Both the position numbers and the translations under genes were made by a program. A DNA stretch of 64,000 bases, taken from positions 488,682 through 552,681 of the forward strand of contig NZ_QPIX01000001.1 in the NCBI RefSeq assembly GCF_003337715.1. Direction: 5' to 3'. The DNA is from Ciceribacter lividus (GTDB taxonomy: Bacteria; Pseudomonadota; Alphaproteobacteria; Rhizobiales; Rhizobiaceae). This document shows positions 7,900-18,781 of the stretch, piece by piece. The notes under the pieces were generated by a model. The model searched no databases. It worked only from the letters and a program-made list of their open reading frames with translations, and was not told where the DNA came from. Each line of letters opens with the position of its first letter. The stretch's first letter is position 1.

Positions 7900-8826
7900 A
7901 TGTCTCCGATCCTATCCATTCGTGATCTCAAGAAGACCTATGCCAACGGTTTCGAAGCCCTCAAGGGCGTCTCCCTCGACATCGCGGAAGGGGAGATCAT
8001 CGCACTTCTCGGCCCGAACGGCGCTGGCAAAACCACGCTGATCTCGATCGCCTGCGGCATTGCCAATCCGAGCGGCGGTCAGGTGCTGGTGGCCGGCCAT
8101 GACGTCGTCAGCGAGTTCCGGAAGACACGGTCGATCATCGGCCTCGTTCCGCAGGAACTGACGACGGACCTCTTCGAGACCGTCTTCAATACGGTGAGCT
8201 TCTCGCGGGGGCTCCATGGCAAGAAGCCGGATCCTGCCTATATCGAGAGCATCCTCCGCGAGCTGTCGCTCTGGGACAAGCGCAACAACGCGCTGCGTGA
8301 ACTTTCCGGCGGCATGAAGCGGCGCGTGCTGATCGCAAAGGCGCTGGCGCACCAGCCGCGCCTTCTCTTCCTCGACGAGCCGACGGCCGGCGTCGACGTC
8401 AACCTGCGCAAGGACATGTGGCAGCTCGTCGCGCGGCTGCGCAAGGGTGGCGTGACGGTGATCCTGACGACGCACTATATCGAGGAGGCTGAGGAGATCG
8501 CCGACCGGATCGGCATCATCAACCACGGCGAGTTGCTCCTGGTCGAGGACAAGGACACGCTGATGCGCAAGCTCGGACGCAAACAGCTCGCAATCGATCT
8601 CGTCGAGCCGATCGATGCCGTGCCGCCGCATCTCGCCGCCTGGCAGCTTGAGCTTTCCCCCGGCGGCACGCAACTCATCTACGATTACGACCGGCAGACC
8701 AATCACGGGGGCATCACCGGCCTCCTCTCCGCCATCGAGGCGGCAGGGGTGCGGTTTGCCGACCTTTCGACGCGGCAGTCGTCGCTCGAGGACATCTTCG
8801 TTTCGCTCATCGGAGAAAAGGCATGA
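7900..8826 (+). CDS. ABC-2 type exporter, ATP-binding protein
   Basis: 308 residues with Walker [10 protein letters not shown] (residues about 40-48), the ABC signature LSGGMKRR and Walker [13 protein letters not shown], then the H-loop His in TTHYIEEA. The C-terminal 80 residues form the extra domain typical of DrrA/NodI/CcmA-type exporters. It powers the permease encoded next, with which its stop overlaps (ATGA, 4 bp), so the two are translationally coupled. The substrate is unknown. NodI-like subunits export lipochitooligosaccharide, but similar pairs such as YadG/YadH are general and there is no nodulation context here. Confidence 0.9.
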   Translation: MSPILSIRDLKKTYANGFEALKGVSLDIAEGEIIALLGPNGAGKTTLISIACGIANPSGGQVLVAGHDVVSEFRKTRSIIGLVPQELTTDLFETVFNTVSFSRGLHGKKPDPAYIESILRELSLWDKRNNALRELSGGMKRRVLIAKALAHQPRLLFLDEPTAGVDVNLRKDMWQLVARLRKGGVTVILTTHYIEEAEEIADRIGIINHGELLLVEDKDTLMRKLGRKQLAIDLVEPIDAVPPHLAAWQLELSPGGTQLIYDYDRQTNHGGITGLLSAIEAAGVRFADLSTRQSSLEDIFVSLIGEKA

Positions 8827-9584
8827 ACGTTGAGGCGATCAAGGCGATCTATTTCTACGAGATGGCGCGTACCCGCCGGACACTGCTTCAGAGCGTGGTG
8901 TCGCCGGTGGTCTCCACGGCGCTCTACTTCATCGTCTTCGGTGCTGCCGTCGGCTCACGCATGCAGGAGATCGGCGGCGTCGCCTATGGCGGCTTCATCA
9001 CGCCCGGTCTCATCATGCTGACGCTGATCTCCCAGTGCATCATGAACGGGTCGAGCGGCATCTATTTCCCGAAATTCACCGGCACGATCTACGAGGTTCT
9101 CTCGTCCCCGGTCGCGATGACGGAAGTCCTGATCGGCTATGTCGGGGCGGCGACCACCAAGGGCATGATCATCGGGCTCATCATCTTGGCGACGGCCGCC
9201 TTCTTCGTCGACCTGTCGATCGCACACCCCGTCCTCATGCTGTTCTTCATGCTGATGACCGCCGTCACCTTCAGTCTCGCCGGCTTCATCATCGGCATCT
9301 GGGCCAAGAATTTCGAGCAGCTGAGCCTCGTTCCGATGCTGGTCGTTCCGCCGCTCACCTTTCTCGGCGGCACCTTCTATTCGGTCGATGTCCTGCCGCC
9401 GTTCTGGCAGAGCGTCAGCCATTTCAACCCGGTTCTCTACCTGGTGAGCGGCTTCCGCTGGAGCTTCTTCGAGGTATCGGACGTCGACCCGCTGATCAGC
9501 GTCCTGATGATCGGCGTCTTCCTCTCGCTCTGCCTCGGCTTTCTCTCGTGGATTTTTCGGACGGGCTACAAGCTTCGCAACTGA
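8823..9584 (+). CDS. ABC-2 type exporter, permease
   Basis: 253 residues with six hydrophobic segments and the C-terminal family feature [20 protein letters not shown], as in YadH/NodJ/DrrB permeases. Inner-membrane partner of the ATPase encoded by the overlapping upstream gene. The transported molecule cannot be told from sequence. Confidence 0.9.
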   Translation: MNVEAIKAIYFYEMARTRRTLLQSVVSPVVSTALYFIVFGAAVGSRMQEIGGVAYGGFITPGLIMLTLISQCIMNGSSGIYFPKFTGTIYEVLSSPVAMTEVLIGYVGAATTKGMIIGLIILATAAFFVDLSIAHPVLMLFFMLMTAVTFSLAGFIIGIWAKNFEQLSLVPMLVVPPLTFLGGTFYSVDVLPPFWQSVSHFNPVLYLVSGFRWSFFEVSDVDPLISVLMIGVFLSLCLGFLSWIFRTGYKLRN

Positions 9585-9600
9585 CGGGGGAGTGATTTCT

Positions 9601-10299
9601 TCAGTCTCTGAGACGCAGCTCGTCCGACTGCATCTGCAGCGAGTGCAGGGTGGACAGGAAGCTCATGCCGAGCAGGCTCTGGTCGAGCTTGCCTTCCTCG
9701 ACCACCAGTCCTTCGACATCTGTGCGAAGAATCGGACCGATCGCCACCTGCCGGAGCCGCGCCGGGGCGACCATGGCGCGACCGTTGGCCGTCAGGATCG
9801 TCCGGGTGAAGCTGAGGCTCGCCGGATCGATGCCGATCCGCAAGGCGTCCTCGTCGCTCAGGGCGACCGAGCTCGCGCCCGTGTCGACGACCATCGGCAC
9901 GGATACGCCGTCGACATCGACGCTCGTCACGAAATGGCCGCCAAGCGATTTGTGCAGCACGACTTCATTTCCGCCGTCGCTCGCGGTCACGACGACGGCC
10001 CTGCCGGGGACGAGCCCGGCAAGCAGCCGTTCGCCGACCGAGCGGAGCTCGCCGCGATAGAGATAGCCCGTGACCAGTGCGAGGATGATCAGCAGCCAAA
10101 GCGCTATCTGGCGCACCGTTTCGCCGAGGCTTCGCCGGCTTGCGAGTATGCCGGCCGAGAGCAGCAGGGCGAATGGCAGCAGCCGGATCATCTCGCCGAA
10201 GCTGTCGTCGTCCATGCCGAAGTTGCGGGCGCCGCCGTTGGCAAACAGGAGGACGACGAGGCCGAAGCCGAGAATGAGAAAGACGACGAGGAGCCGCAT
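9601..10299 (-). CDS. Membrane-anchored retropepsin-like aspartic protease
   Basis: 232 residues. Three hydrophobic segments occupy about 1-20, 36-52 and 61-81. The C-terminal 120 residues form a single-lobe, retroviral-type aspartic protease with the active-site motif VDTGASSVALS and the second hydrophobic-hydrophobic-Gly element (LLGMSFLSTL). It matches the clan AA family of alphaproteobacteria (TIGR02281 type), which must dimerise to complete the catalytic dyad. The protease domain would face the periplasm. It shares one base with the stop of the DUF1289 gene (TGATG), so the two form an operon. The substrate is unknown. Confidence 0.82.
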   Translation of the reverse strand: MRLLVVFLILGFGLVVLLFANGGARNFGMDDDSFGEMIRLLPFALLLSAGILASRRSLGETVRQIALWLLIILALVTGYLYRGELRSVGERLLAGLVPGRAVVVTASDGGNEVVLHKSLGGHFVTSVDVDGVSVPMVVDTGASSVALSDEDALRIGIDPASLSFTRTILTANGRAMVAPARLRQVAIGPILRTDVEGLVVEEGKLDQSLLGMSFLSTLHSLQMQSDELRLRD

Positions 10300-10520
10300 C
10301 AGCCGTTCTCACGCTCCCGCGCCATGCGGCTGCGGCGGGTTTCTCGGCGCGGCTTGCGCTCGACGGTCTCGAGCCTCGCGGGCAAAGTGGCCATGATCTC
10401 CCGGCGCTCGGCATCCGTATAGGAGGTCCAGAGTGCAATCTCGTCCCTGGTCCGGCCGCAGCCGAAGCAGAAGCCGGTCTTCATGTCGATCGAGCAGACG
10501 AGGATGCAGGGCGATTCCAT
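10299..10520 (-). CDS. DUF1289 small Cys-rich protein
   Basis: 73 residues. The N-terminus [20 protein letters not shown] plus CGRTRDEI carries four closely spaced cysteines typical of DUF1289, a probable zinc or Fe-S binding motif. The C-terminal 25 residues are strongly basic. The start follows AAGGAA at good spacing. First gene of an operon with the aspartic protease. Function unknown. Confidence 0.85.
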   Translation of the reverse strand: MESPCILVCSIDMKTGFCFGCGRTRDEIALWTSYTDAERREIMATLPARLETVERKPRRETRRSRMARERENG

Positions 10521-10556
10521 CGGCGTTCCTTGTGGTGCGTCCTCTATATCGTCCGG

Positions 10557-11339
10557 TCAGGAACTCACTGCAAGGGCGATGAGCGCTGCGGCCTCGCAGA
10601 CCTGCTGCGTCGCGCCGATCGTATCGCCGGTATGGCCCTGGAGCTTCTTCCTGGTCAGGGAGGTGAAGACGGCGGCGGCGAAGGCCGCTGTCGCCAGGGT
10701 GACGATCGTCGTGAAGAGCGACGTGGCGGGCAGAACGAAGAGGACCGCGAGGATCGCGCCGCTCACGAGCGCCGTCTGCAGGGCGGGCTTCTCCGGCATG
10801 CCCGCACCGGCGGCCACCCCTTGCGTGCGGGCCGAGGGCAGCGCGGACCAGTGCCAGACCATCAGCGTCCGGCTGAGCGCGGCAACGCCGATGACACAGG
10901 CGGCCGCGCGGAGCGACGAAGTCTCCATCGCGAGCTGGGAAAGCGCGGCGATCCTGAGGCCGAGAATGAGGACGAGGGCCACAGCGCCGTAGGAGCCGAC
11001 GCGGCTGTCCTTCATGATCTGAAGCGCGTGTTCGCGGTCGCGACCGCCACCGAAACCGTCCGCCGCGTCGCCGAGGGCATCCTCGTGGAGGGCGCCGATC
11101 GTCAGCACCTGCGCCGTGACGGCGCAGACCGCTGCGAGTAGCGGGCCGGCGCCTGCCGCAAGCATGACGGCGAGCACCGCCGCACCGGGCAGCGCGATCA
11201 CAACCCCGGCAGCGGCAAAGGCGCGCACCGTTCGAGAGAGCCTGCCGTCATCTCCCTCGAAGACATACGCCGGAACGGGAATACGGCTCAGGAAGCCGAC
11301 TGCCCTTGCCGTGTCGTTCAGGAATGCGCGCAAAGCCAT
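10557..11339 (-). CDS. cobV: Adenosylcobinamide-GDP ribazoletransferase (cobalamin synthase)
   Basis: 260 residues, polytopic inner-membrane enzyme that joins alpha-ribazole (phosphate) to adenosylcobinamide-GDP, the last condensation of cobalamin synthesis (CobS of Salmonella, CobV in the Pseudomonas denitrificans scheme). The diagnostic acidic motif HEDALGDAADGFGGG lies near residue 85, with the conserved DSRVGSYG a little downstream. It is divergent from cobT, which makes the alpha-ribazole phosphate it uses, across a spacer of about 128 bp. I see no cobalamin riboswitch in that spacer. Confidence 0.93.
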   Translation of the reverse strand: MALRAFLNDTARAVGFLSRIPVPAYVFEGDDGRLSRTVRAFAAAGVVIALPGAAVLAVMLAAGAGPLLAAVCAVTAQVLTIGALHEDALGDAADGFGGGRDREHALQIMKDSRVGSYGAVALVLILGLRIAALSQLAMETSSLRAAACVIGVAALSRTLMVWHWSALPSARTQGVAAGAGMPEKPALQTALVSGAILAVLFVLPATSLFTTIVTLATAAFAAAVFTSLTRKKLQGHTGDTIGATQQVCEAAALIALAVSS

Positions 11340-11467
11340 CGCCGGTCCGTGCTCCGTTTTGTTCGCGACAGCATTGGCCGCAATTTCGGGTGTTGCGGTG
11401 GCCGGCGCTCAGTATTAGAGGAACCCACAAAGCCGATTTGGCGGAAAAAGACAAGGAAGCCTCCTTC

Positions 11468-12490
11468 ATGACTGTGACCGGCCTGCCGTTCGACGATTTC
11501 CGTGCGCTGCTGCGCGATCTCCCGGGGCCGGAAACGGCCGCGCTCGTCGCTGCGCGTGATCGGGACAAGCAGTTGACCAAGCCGCCGGGCGCGCTTGGCC
11601 GGCTCGAAGAAATCGCGATGTGGCTTGCCGCCTGGACCGGTCGGCCGCCGGCGGTCAACCGTCCGCTGGTGGCGATCTTCGCCGGCAATCACGGCGTCAC
11701 CAAGCATGGCATCACGCCGTTCCCGCCGTCCGTCACCCAGCAGATGGTCGAGAACTTCGCTGCCGGCGGTGCTGCGATCAACCAGATCTGCGCGACCTAC
11801 GACCTTGGCCTCAAGATCTTCGACCTCGCGCTTGAATACCCGACCGGGGACATCACCTGCGAGGCCGCGCTTTCGGAGCGCGACTGTGCTGCGACCATGG
11901 CTTTCGGCATGGAAGCGATCGCCGGCGGCACCGATCTTCTCTGCATCGGTGAGATGGGGATCGGCAACACGACGATCGCCGCGGCGATCAACCTCGCGCT
12001 CTACGGCGGCACGGCCGAGGAATGGGTCGGTCCCGGCACCGGCTCGCACGGCGAGCTGCTGGAGCGCAAGATCAACGCCGTGAAGACGGCCGTCGAGTTC
12101 CATCGCGCCCATCTCGACGACCCGCTCGAGGTTCTGAGGCGACTCGGGGGACGCGAGATTGCTGCCATGGCCGGCGCCATCCTGGCCGCCCGCGTGCAGC
12201 GCATTCCGGTCCTGATCGACGGCTACGTCGCGACCTCGGCCGCAGCGATCCTCAAGGCCGCCAACCCTTCGGCACTCGACCACTGCCTGATCGGCCACGT
12301 TTCCGGGGAGCCGGGCCACCTGAAGGCCATCGAGAAGCTCGGCAAGACGCCGCTTCTGGCGCTCGGCATGCGCCTCGGCGAAGGCTCGGGTGCTGCTCTC
12401 GCCGCCGGGATCGTCAAGGCTGCTGCCGCCTGCCACTCCGGCATGGCGACATTCGATAGCGCGGGCGTGAGCAATCAGACCGATGGCTGA
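11468..12490 (+). CDS. cobT: Nicotinate-nucleotide-dimethylbenzimidazole phosphoribosyltransferase
   Basis: 340 residues from ATG 11468, the usual family length. It transfers ribose-5-phosphate from nicotinate mononucleotide to 5,6-dimethylbenzimidazole, giving alpha-ribazole phosphate (CobT of Salmonella, called CobU in some rhizobial annotations). Visible signatures are [10 protein letters not shown] near the N-terminus, [17 protein letters not shown] and the C-terminal catalytic-Glu region [12 protein letters not shown]. Its DMB substrate would come from BluB, encoded at 53.4 kb. The last 8 bp overlap dgkA. An upstream in-frame extension to 11306 overlaps the cobV start and is not credible. 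Confidence 0.95.
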   Translation: MTVTGLPFDDFRALLRDLPGPETAALVAARDRDKQLTKPPGALGRLEEIAMWLAAWTGRPPAVNRPLVAIFAGNHGVTKHGITPFPPSVTQQMVENFAAGGAAINQICATYDLGLKIFDLALEYPTGDITCEAALSERDCAATMAFGMEAIAGGTDLLCIGEMGIGNTTIAAAINLALYGGTAEEWVGPGTGSHGELLERKINAVKTAVEFHRAHLDDPLEVLRRLGGREIAAMAGAILAARVQRIPVLIDGYVATSAAAILKAANPSALDHCLIGHVSGEPGHLKAIEKLGKTPLLALGMRLGEGSGAALAAGIVKAAAACHSGMATFDSAGVSNQTDG

Positions 12491-12890
12491 GGAAGAGCAC
12501 CGAAGCGCGGCCTCGGCAGAGGACCGCTCCAGTTCTGTCCGCAAGGAAACGGGCGTCGCGCATTTCTTTGCGGCCGCACGCTATTCGCTGCAGGGCTTTC
12601 TGAGACTCTACGAGGAATCGGCCTTCCGCCATGAACTCCTGGCGTTCGCCGCCGGGTTCGTCCTGTTCTGGCTGGTCGGCGCGAGCTTCAGCGAGATCGT
12701 GACCTATGCGGTCCTGATGCTGCTGCTCTTTGCCGTCGAGGCCCTCAACACGGCGATCGAGGAACTGGTCGACCGGGTATCCCCGGAGATTTCGACCGTC
12801 GGACGCAATGCCAAGGACTTGGGCTCCTTCGCAGTCTTCTGCCTGATCCTCGTGAACGGCATCTTCGCGGCGGCCGTGATTTTCTTTTGA
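12483..12890 (+). CDS. dgkA: Diacylglycerol kinase
   Basis: 135 residues with three transmembrane helices. The catalytic segment [17 protein letters not shown], ending [11 protein letters not shown], is characteristic of the small prokaryotic DgkA family. It phosphorylates diacylglycerol to phosphatidic acid at the inner membrane, recycling the DAG left by phosphoglycerol transfer to periplasmic glucans. A phosphoglycerol-transferase-like gene lies at 48.4-50.3 kb. The start overlaps cobT by 8 bp. The cytosolic N-terminal tail of about 25 residues is longer than in E. coli. Confidence 0.93.
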   Translation: MAEEEHRSAASAEDRSSSVRKETGVAHFFAAARYSLQGFLRLYEESAFRHELLAFAAGFVLFWLVGASFSEIVTYAVLMLLLFAVEALNTAIEELVDRVSPEISTVGRNAKDLGSFAVFCLILVNGIFAAAVIFF

Positions 12891-12924
12891 CCGCCCGCCG
12901 CGAGCTTTCGCGCGTCGTCGCTCC

Positions 12925-13899
12925 TCAGAAGCGGACCGTGGCGACGGAGGCGCGGTGATCCGAAGGCCAGGGCGTGACGACGATGTCCGCTTCGGGCGCC
13001 TTCTCGCCGACGATGCCGGCCTTTACCACCGTCAGGTTTTTCGCCTTGCCGAAGGTGAAGTCGATCCGGTCGTGATGGTCCTCCGGATCCGTCGTTTCAC
13101 TCGTCGGGGTCCATGTATAGGCGGGCTTGGCGACTTCCTCGGGGAAGGCTGCGCGGTAGAGGTCGGTGAAGCCGCCTTCTTCCTCGACGCGCAACGTGGT
13201 CGGGTATCGCACGGCCATCGGCTGGTGGCCGGCCGTTACGGAGGCGTCGGTCCAGTCGCGGAAGGACGGCTCGTTGAAATCACCGAACAGGAATACGGCG
13301 TCCGCGTTGTCGGCCTCCTTGAGATCGCTCATCAGGAGGTCGATCGCCGGGCCGCGGGCGGCTCTGGCGGCTGCGACCGCTTCCTCTGCCGTTTTCAGGA
13401 ACGGCGCCGGACCATACTCGATGTTGAGAAGCTGGTAGGGCTGGTAGGGGTAGTCGGTCGGGTGGATGTTGAACACATAGACCTTGCGGCCGTCGACGTT
13501 GATTGCCGCGCCGGTGTCGTGGGCGGTCGCCTTGCCGATAGGGTAGCGGCTCAGGATGGCGTTTGCCCAGAGTGCCGGATTGTCCTGCGCCTGGTCGTAG
13601 TAGTGGAAGCCGAGCGCTTCAGCGAGCTTTGCCGCGACGCTCTCGCCGACCGGCTTGCAGTCATCCGCCTCGCAAACCTCCGGCTCGGGCTTGGTTTCCT
13701 GAATGCCGATGATATCGGCGCCGGCGGCGCGAATGACCGCCGCAGTTTCCGCGACGTCCTTTCCCTCGTTGGCGCCACCGCCCCAGATGTTGAAGCTCAT
13801 TACGGTCAATTCCGTGACGGCACCCTGGGCGTGGCACAGGGACGCGGTGGATGCGAGGAGAGTGGCGCTCAGCGCGACCGCGCTCAGGTACGTATTCAT
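12925..13899 (-). CDS. Secreted endonuclease/exonuclease/phosphatase family protein
   Basis: 324 residues with a signal peptide (cleavage near CHAQ-GA). Family motifs in order: MSFNIWGGG, GIQET (metal-binding Glu), FLFGDFNEPSFRDW, and the C-terminal active-site SDHRASVATVRF preceded by DHHDRIDF. The fold covers DNase I, sphingomyelinase and inositol-phosphate phosphatases. The substrate cannot be told, but export to the periplasm argues for a phosphoester scavenging role. The start follows GGAG with 5-nt spacing. Convergent with dgkA. Confidence 0.85.
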   Translation of the reverse strand: MNTYLSAVALSATLLASTASLCHAQGAVTELTVMSFNIWGGGANEGKDVAETAAVIRAAGADIIGIQETKPEPEVCEADDCKPVGESVAAKLAEALGFHYYDQAQDNPALWANAILSRYPIGKATAHDTGAAINVDGRKVYVFNIHPTDYPYQPYQLLNIEYGPAPFLKTAEEAVAAARAARGPAIDLLMSDLKEADNADAVFLFGDFNEPSFRDWTDASVTAGHQPMAVRYPTTLRVEEEGGFTDLYRAAFPEEVAKPAYTWTPTSETTDPEDHHDRIDFTFGKAKNLTVVKAGIVGEKAPEADIVVTPWPSDHRASVATVRF

Positions 13900-14009
13900 G
13901 GTAGCTCCGGGAAGGGTGATGAACGAGACAGCGTGACGCTAGCGCGTTTCGATGACAGATGCGCGAAGCCTTCCGGGGATACTGCGCGATCGCTGTCAGG
14001 CCCTCATGT

Positions 14010-15545
<1,536 letters not shown>

Positions 15546-15667
15546 GCTTCAAAATGTCATCTGTCGCGCGATCATGCGAGACTAGAGGCAAAAGATTAAG
15601 AAGATGCTCTCGAAAAGGATTTGTTTGCCATGCTCGAAAAGCCTTCGTTTGTGAAGAAGGCGGGATT

Positions 15668-16246
15668 GTGACCGGGTTTCGGCGCGTCTTTCGCGACGGC
15701 GTGGTCGGCGTCGCCATGTTGCTGCTCGCGCTGCTGATCATCGCCAAACTCGATCGGGACGGGGAACGGGACTTCTCCGGCGACCTCGTCGCCATCGACG
15801 GGGATACGCTCGCCAATGGCAAGGGCCGGGCGAGGCTCGAAGGCATCGATGCGCCCGAGCTCTCGCAGAAATGCCGGCGACCAGACCGCCGGACCTGGCC
15901 TTGCGGTGTCGAGGCGAAGCACCGCCTGGCCACGTTTCTGGCGAGCCCGGGTTTCGTCTGCACGGGGAGGGCCGACGACCGCTACGGACGGCGGCTGGCG
16001 CGTTGCCGGTCAGGTGAGACCGACGTCAACGCGCTCATGGTCAGGGAGGGGTTTGCCGTTTCCTACGGCGACTATTCGGCGGAGGAAGCGGCCGCCCGGC
16101 GCGCAGGCTCCGGCATCTGGAACGGCTCCTTCGACCGGCCGGAGGTGTGGAGACGCGCGAACAGCCTGGATGCCGGTGAGATGGCGTCGGCCGACTTCGG
16201 CGACCTTCTTTTCGCTTTTCTCCGGCGGCTCTTTGGTATCAATTGA
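15668..16246 (+). CDS. Thermonuclease (SNase-like) family protein
   Basis: About 192 residues from GTG 15668. A hydrophobic N-terminal segment (VGVAMLLLALLIIAKL) acts as signal anchor. The SNase fold follows, with the calcium/active-site elements AIDGDTLANG, RLEGIDAPEL, the DDRYGRRLARC segment with catalytic Arg, and VREGFAVSYG. It would be an anchored periplasmic nuclease. Longer in-frame starts back to 15554 run into Cys/Arg-rich sequence and the divergent kinase promoter and are unlikely. Twenty bp separate it from the GST gene, suggesting cotranscription. Confidence 0.82.
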   Translation: MTGFRRVFRDGVVGVAMLLLALLIIAKLDRDGERDFSGDLVAIDGDTLANGKGRARLEGIDAPELSQKCRRPDRRTWPCGVEAKHRLATFLASPGFVCTGRADDRYGRRLARCRSGETDVNALMVREGFAVSYGDYSAEEAAARRAGSGIWNGSFDRPEVWRRANSLDAGEMASADFGDLLFAFLRRLFGIN

Positions 16247-16265
16247 CCGACCACGGAGGAAACCG

Positions 16266-16877
16266 ATGAAGCTTTACGATGGCGGACGGGCGCCCAATCC
16301 GCGCCGGGTGACGGTGTTTTTGAAAGAAAAGGGCATCGAGGTCGAGATCGTGCCGGTGGACATGAACACCCTCGGTCACAAGGCGCCGGAACTCACCGCC
16401 AAGAACCCTCTGCAGCGCCTTCCGATCCTCGAACTCGACGACGGTACGGTGCTTTGCGAATCCGTCGCGATCTGCCGCTATTTCGAGGAGCTTCAACCCG
16501 ATCCGCCGCTCTTCGGGATCGATGCCAAGGACCGGGCGATCGTCGAGATGTGGAACCGCCGCGCCGAGCTCATCTACTTGACGGCCGTCGCCGCGGCCTT
16601 CCGGCACATCCATCCGGCGATGGTGTCGTGGGAAGTGCCGCAGGTGCCGGAATGGGGCGAGGTCAACAAGCCGAAGGCTGTCGAGTTCCTGCGGTTCCTG
16701 AACGACGAACTTGCCGGCCGGCCCTATGTCGCCGGACAGCGCTATACCATCGCCGACATCACGACGATGATCGCCTTCGACTTCATGAAGCCGGCGCGTA
16801 TCACCTGCCCGGACGAGTTCACCCATGTGTGGCGCTGGTACCGCGAGGTCGCCTCTCGTCCGAGTGCGGCGCTCTGA
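16266..16877 (+). CDS. Glutathione S-transferase family protein
   Basis: 203 residues. The N-terminal thioredoxin-like domain (1-80) carries PNPRRVTVFLKEKG, the cis-Pro loop NPLQRLPILELDDG and the glutathione-binding ESVAICRYFE. An all-helical C-terminal domain has the N-capping box TIADIT. Soluble cytoplasmic enzyme conjugating or reducing with glutathione; substrate unknown. The start ATG follows GGAGGAAACC directly. The next gene begins 10 bp downstream. Confidence 0.92.
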   Translation: MKLYDGGRAPNPRRVTVFLKEKGIEVEIVPVDMNTLGHKAPELTAKNPLQRLPILELDDGTVLCESVAICRYFEELQPDPPLFGIDAKDRAIVEMWNRRAELIYLTAVAAAFRHIHPAMVSWEVPQVPEWGEVNKPKAVEFLRFLNDELAGRPYVAGQRYTIADITTMIAFDFMKPARITCPDEFTHVWRWYREVASRPSAAL

Positions 16878-16887
16878 CGGCCTGCCG

Positions 16888-17532
16888 ATGGCGGACGACG
16901 GGCTGGAGACGTTGCGCGGGGAGATCGCGCTTTGCCGTATCTGCCGTGACCGGCCGCGAGGCGGCATGGCGCACCGCCTGCCGCACGAGCCGCGCCCGGT
17001 CGCCGTCCTTTCCGGGACGGCGCGCATCCTGATTGCCGGTCAGGCGCCCGGTCTTCGGGTCCACGAAACGGGGTTGCCCTTCAACGACGCCTCCGGCGAC
17101 CGCTTGCGGCAATGGATGGGGGTGGATCGCGAGGCCTTCTACGACCCGGATCGTTTCGCCATTGTTCCGATGGGTTTCTGCTTTCCCGGCTACAACAGTC
17201 AGGGTCACGACCTGCCGCCGCGGCCTGAATGCGCGCCTGCCTGGCGCGACCGCGTGATCGCCGCGATGCCGCAGATCGAGCTCGTCCTCGCCGTCGGCCG
17301 ATATGCGCAGGCCTGGCATCTCGGCAGCCGGCGCAAGCGAACGCTCGACGAGACGGTGCGACATTGGCGAGAGTACTGCAACGACGTCGAATCGCCGGTG
17401 CTGCCCGTATTGCCGCTGCCACATCCGAGCTGGCGAAACACGGGCTGGCTGAAGAAGAATCCGTGGTTCGAGCAGGAGTTGCTTCCGGTCCTGCGCGAGG
17501 AAGTGGATCGTTTGTGTTCTTCGCCTTTGTGA
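16888..17532 (+). CDS. Uracil-DNA glycosylase superfamily protein
   Basis: 214 residues from ATG 16888. The segment ILIAGQAPGLRVHETGLPFND matches motif 1 of the UDG superfamily (GqaPG), and LPLPHPSWRNTGW matches motif 2 (HPS). The CRICRD pair near the N-terminus resembles two of the cysteines of Fe-S family 4 UDGs, but the full four-Cys set is not evident, so an iron-sulfur cluster is doubtful. Role inferred: base-excision removal of uracil or a related lesion, or a non-catalytic relative. Ten bp after the GST gene, same strand. Confidence 0.82.
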   Translation: MADDGLETLRGEIALCRICRDRPRGGMAHRLPHEPRPVAVLSGTARILIAGQAPGLRVHETGLPFNDASGDRLRQWMGVDREAFYDPDRFAIVPMGFCFPGYNSQGHDLPPRPECAPAWRDRVIAAMPQIELVLAVGRYAQAWHLGSRRKRTLDETVRHWREYCNDVESPVLPVLPLPHPSWRNTGWLKKNPWFEQELLPVLREEVDRLCSSPL

Positions 17533-17589
17533 GCTTTCAAAACCGAAAATCTCCGCTATACCGGAAATAATTTTCCGAAGGATCAGGGC

Positions 17590-18078
17590 ATGGACCGTCT
17601 CGACCGAAAGATTTTGCGCATACTCCAGGAAGACTCCACGCTTGCCGTGGCCGATCTCGCCAAGAAGGTCGGGCTTTCCACGACCCCCTGCTGGCGCCGT
17701 ATCCAGAAGATGGAGGAGGACGGCGTCATTCGCCGTCGGGTAGCGTTGCTCGATCCCGGCAAGGTCAACACCAAGGTCACCGTCTTCGTGTCGATCCGCA
17801 CCAACACCCATTCGATCGAATGGCTGAAGCGCTTCTCCGAAGTGGTGGTGGATTTTCCGGAAGTCGTCGAATTCTACCGCATGAGCGGTGACGTCGACTA
17901 TCTCCTGCGCGTCGTCGTTCCGGACATCGCCGCCTACGACGCCTTCTACAAGCGCCTGATCGCCCGCATCGAGATCCGCGACGTCTCCTCGGCCTTCGCC
18001 ATGGAGCAGATCAAGTACACGACCGAGCTGCCGCTCGACTACATGATCCTCGACAATCAGAAGTCCCAGGAGGACTGA
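17590..18078 (+). CDS. Lrp/AsnC family transcriptional regulator
   Basis: 162 residues. The N-terminal winged helix (DRLDRKILRILQEDSTLAVADLA, recognition region LSTTPCWRRIQKME) is followed by the RAM/ligand-binding domain from about 65, with the GDVDYLLRVVVPD effector-loop signature. The family binds amino acids and forms octamers. The close match to the LrpC/BkdR pattern does not define the ligand. No divergent amino-acid gene is adjacent, and the neighbour at 18092 is convergent. Start supported by AAGGA spaced 9 nt. Confidence 0.93.
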   Translation: MDRLDRKILRILQEDSTLAVADLAKKVGLSTTPCWRRIQKMEEDGVIRRRVALLDPGKVNTKVTVFVSIRTNTHSIEWLKRFSEVVVDFPEVVEFYRMSGDVDYLLRVVVPDIAAYDAFYKRLIARIEIRDVSSAFAMEQIKYTTELPLDYMILDNQKSQED

Positions 18079-18091
18079 TCTCGTTCGAGGC

Positions 18092-18781
18092 TCAGTCCTT
18101 CAGGCGTTCCAGCACCTTTTCGCTCGTAAGCTCGCGCACGGCATCCTTGCCGATCCAGCGGGCGGTCCTGTCTTCGCTGGCGGCGAGCTTTTCCGCGAGT
18201 GCCAGCGCCGGCCCGTGGCAGGCCCGGTTGCGCTTGCCGATGTTGCGGAGTGCCCAGTTCACCGCCTTGCGGACGAAGTTGCGCTCGTCCGTAGCATGCG
18301 CTTCGACCAGTGCCAGATAGCCGAGGATCAAGCCGTCGGGCTCCCGTTTCAGATGGACCGCCGCCGAGGCGATCATCGAAAAGGCGGTGCGGCGCACGAA
18401 CTCGCGCGCATCCTCGGCAAATTCGGGAATGAGATCTTCGAGCCGGGCGGCTACGAAGAGGTCGGCGGCAGCGTCGACGATCTCCCAGGATACGAAATCG
18501 CCGGCGAGACGGCGCGCCGTTGCGGCCTCCAGCGTCTTCGGGTTCAGCGTATAGAGTGCCAGCATCCGTGCTTCACGGATGCCGGTCTCCCAGAGTTCGA
18601 GCGACCGGGCAGGGTTCTTCTTCACCTGCCGGGCGATCTTCTGCATCACCGGATTGGAGATGCCGAGCGCATTGTCGGTCGCGATCCCGAACCGGCCCAT
18701 GCCGGCGATGTTCTCATCATTCCTGAGCGTTTGCAGGAAGGCGATGATCTCGTCGGTGGTCGCGGCCGGTCCGAGGGTCAT
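18092..18781 (-). CDS. DNA alkylation repair enzyme-like HEAT-repeat protein
   Basis: 229 residues from the ATG at 18781. All-helical, with YTLNPKTLE, DFVSWEIVDAAADLF and RNFVRKAVNWALRNIGKRN, which match the AlkD-like/DUF6 DNA alkylation repair family (ALK glycosylase fold built of HEAT repeats). AlkD excises bulky cationic alkylpurines; this member could be catalytic or only DNA-binding. The start codon overlaps the stop of the dehydrogenase gene (4 bp), showing translational coupling. A longer frame to 19003 lies inside the upstream gene and is rejected. Confidence 0.85.
   Translation of the reverse strand: MTLGPAATTDEIIAFLQTLRNDENIAGMGRFGIATDNALGISNPVMQKIARQVKKNPARSLELWETGIREARMLALYTLNPKTLEAATARRLAGDFVSWEIVDAAADLFVAARLEDLIPEFAEDAREFVRRTAFSMIASAAVHLKREPDGLILGYLALVEAHATDERNFVRKAVNWALRNIGKRNRACHGPALALAEKLAASEDRTARWIGKDAVRELTSEKVLERLKD

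Noticed and set aside
7900..9584. nodIJ nodulation-factor exporter
   Set aside because: The pair is of the right general family, but there is no nod box or nod gene nearby and similar ABC-2 pairs are common.
11340..11467. Cobalamin riboswitch between cobV and cobT
   Set aside because: I looked for the B12 box and the GCC..GGTG core on both strands and found neither.
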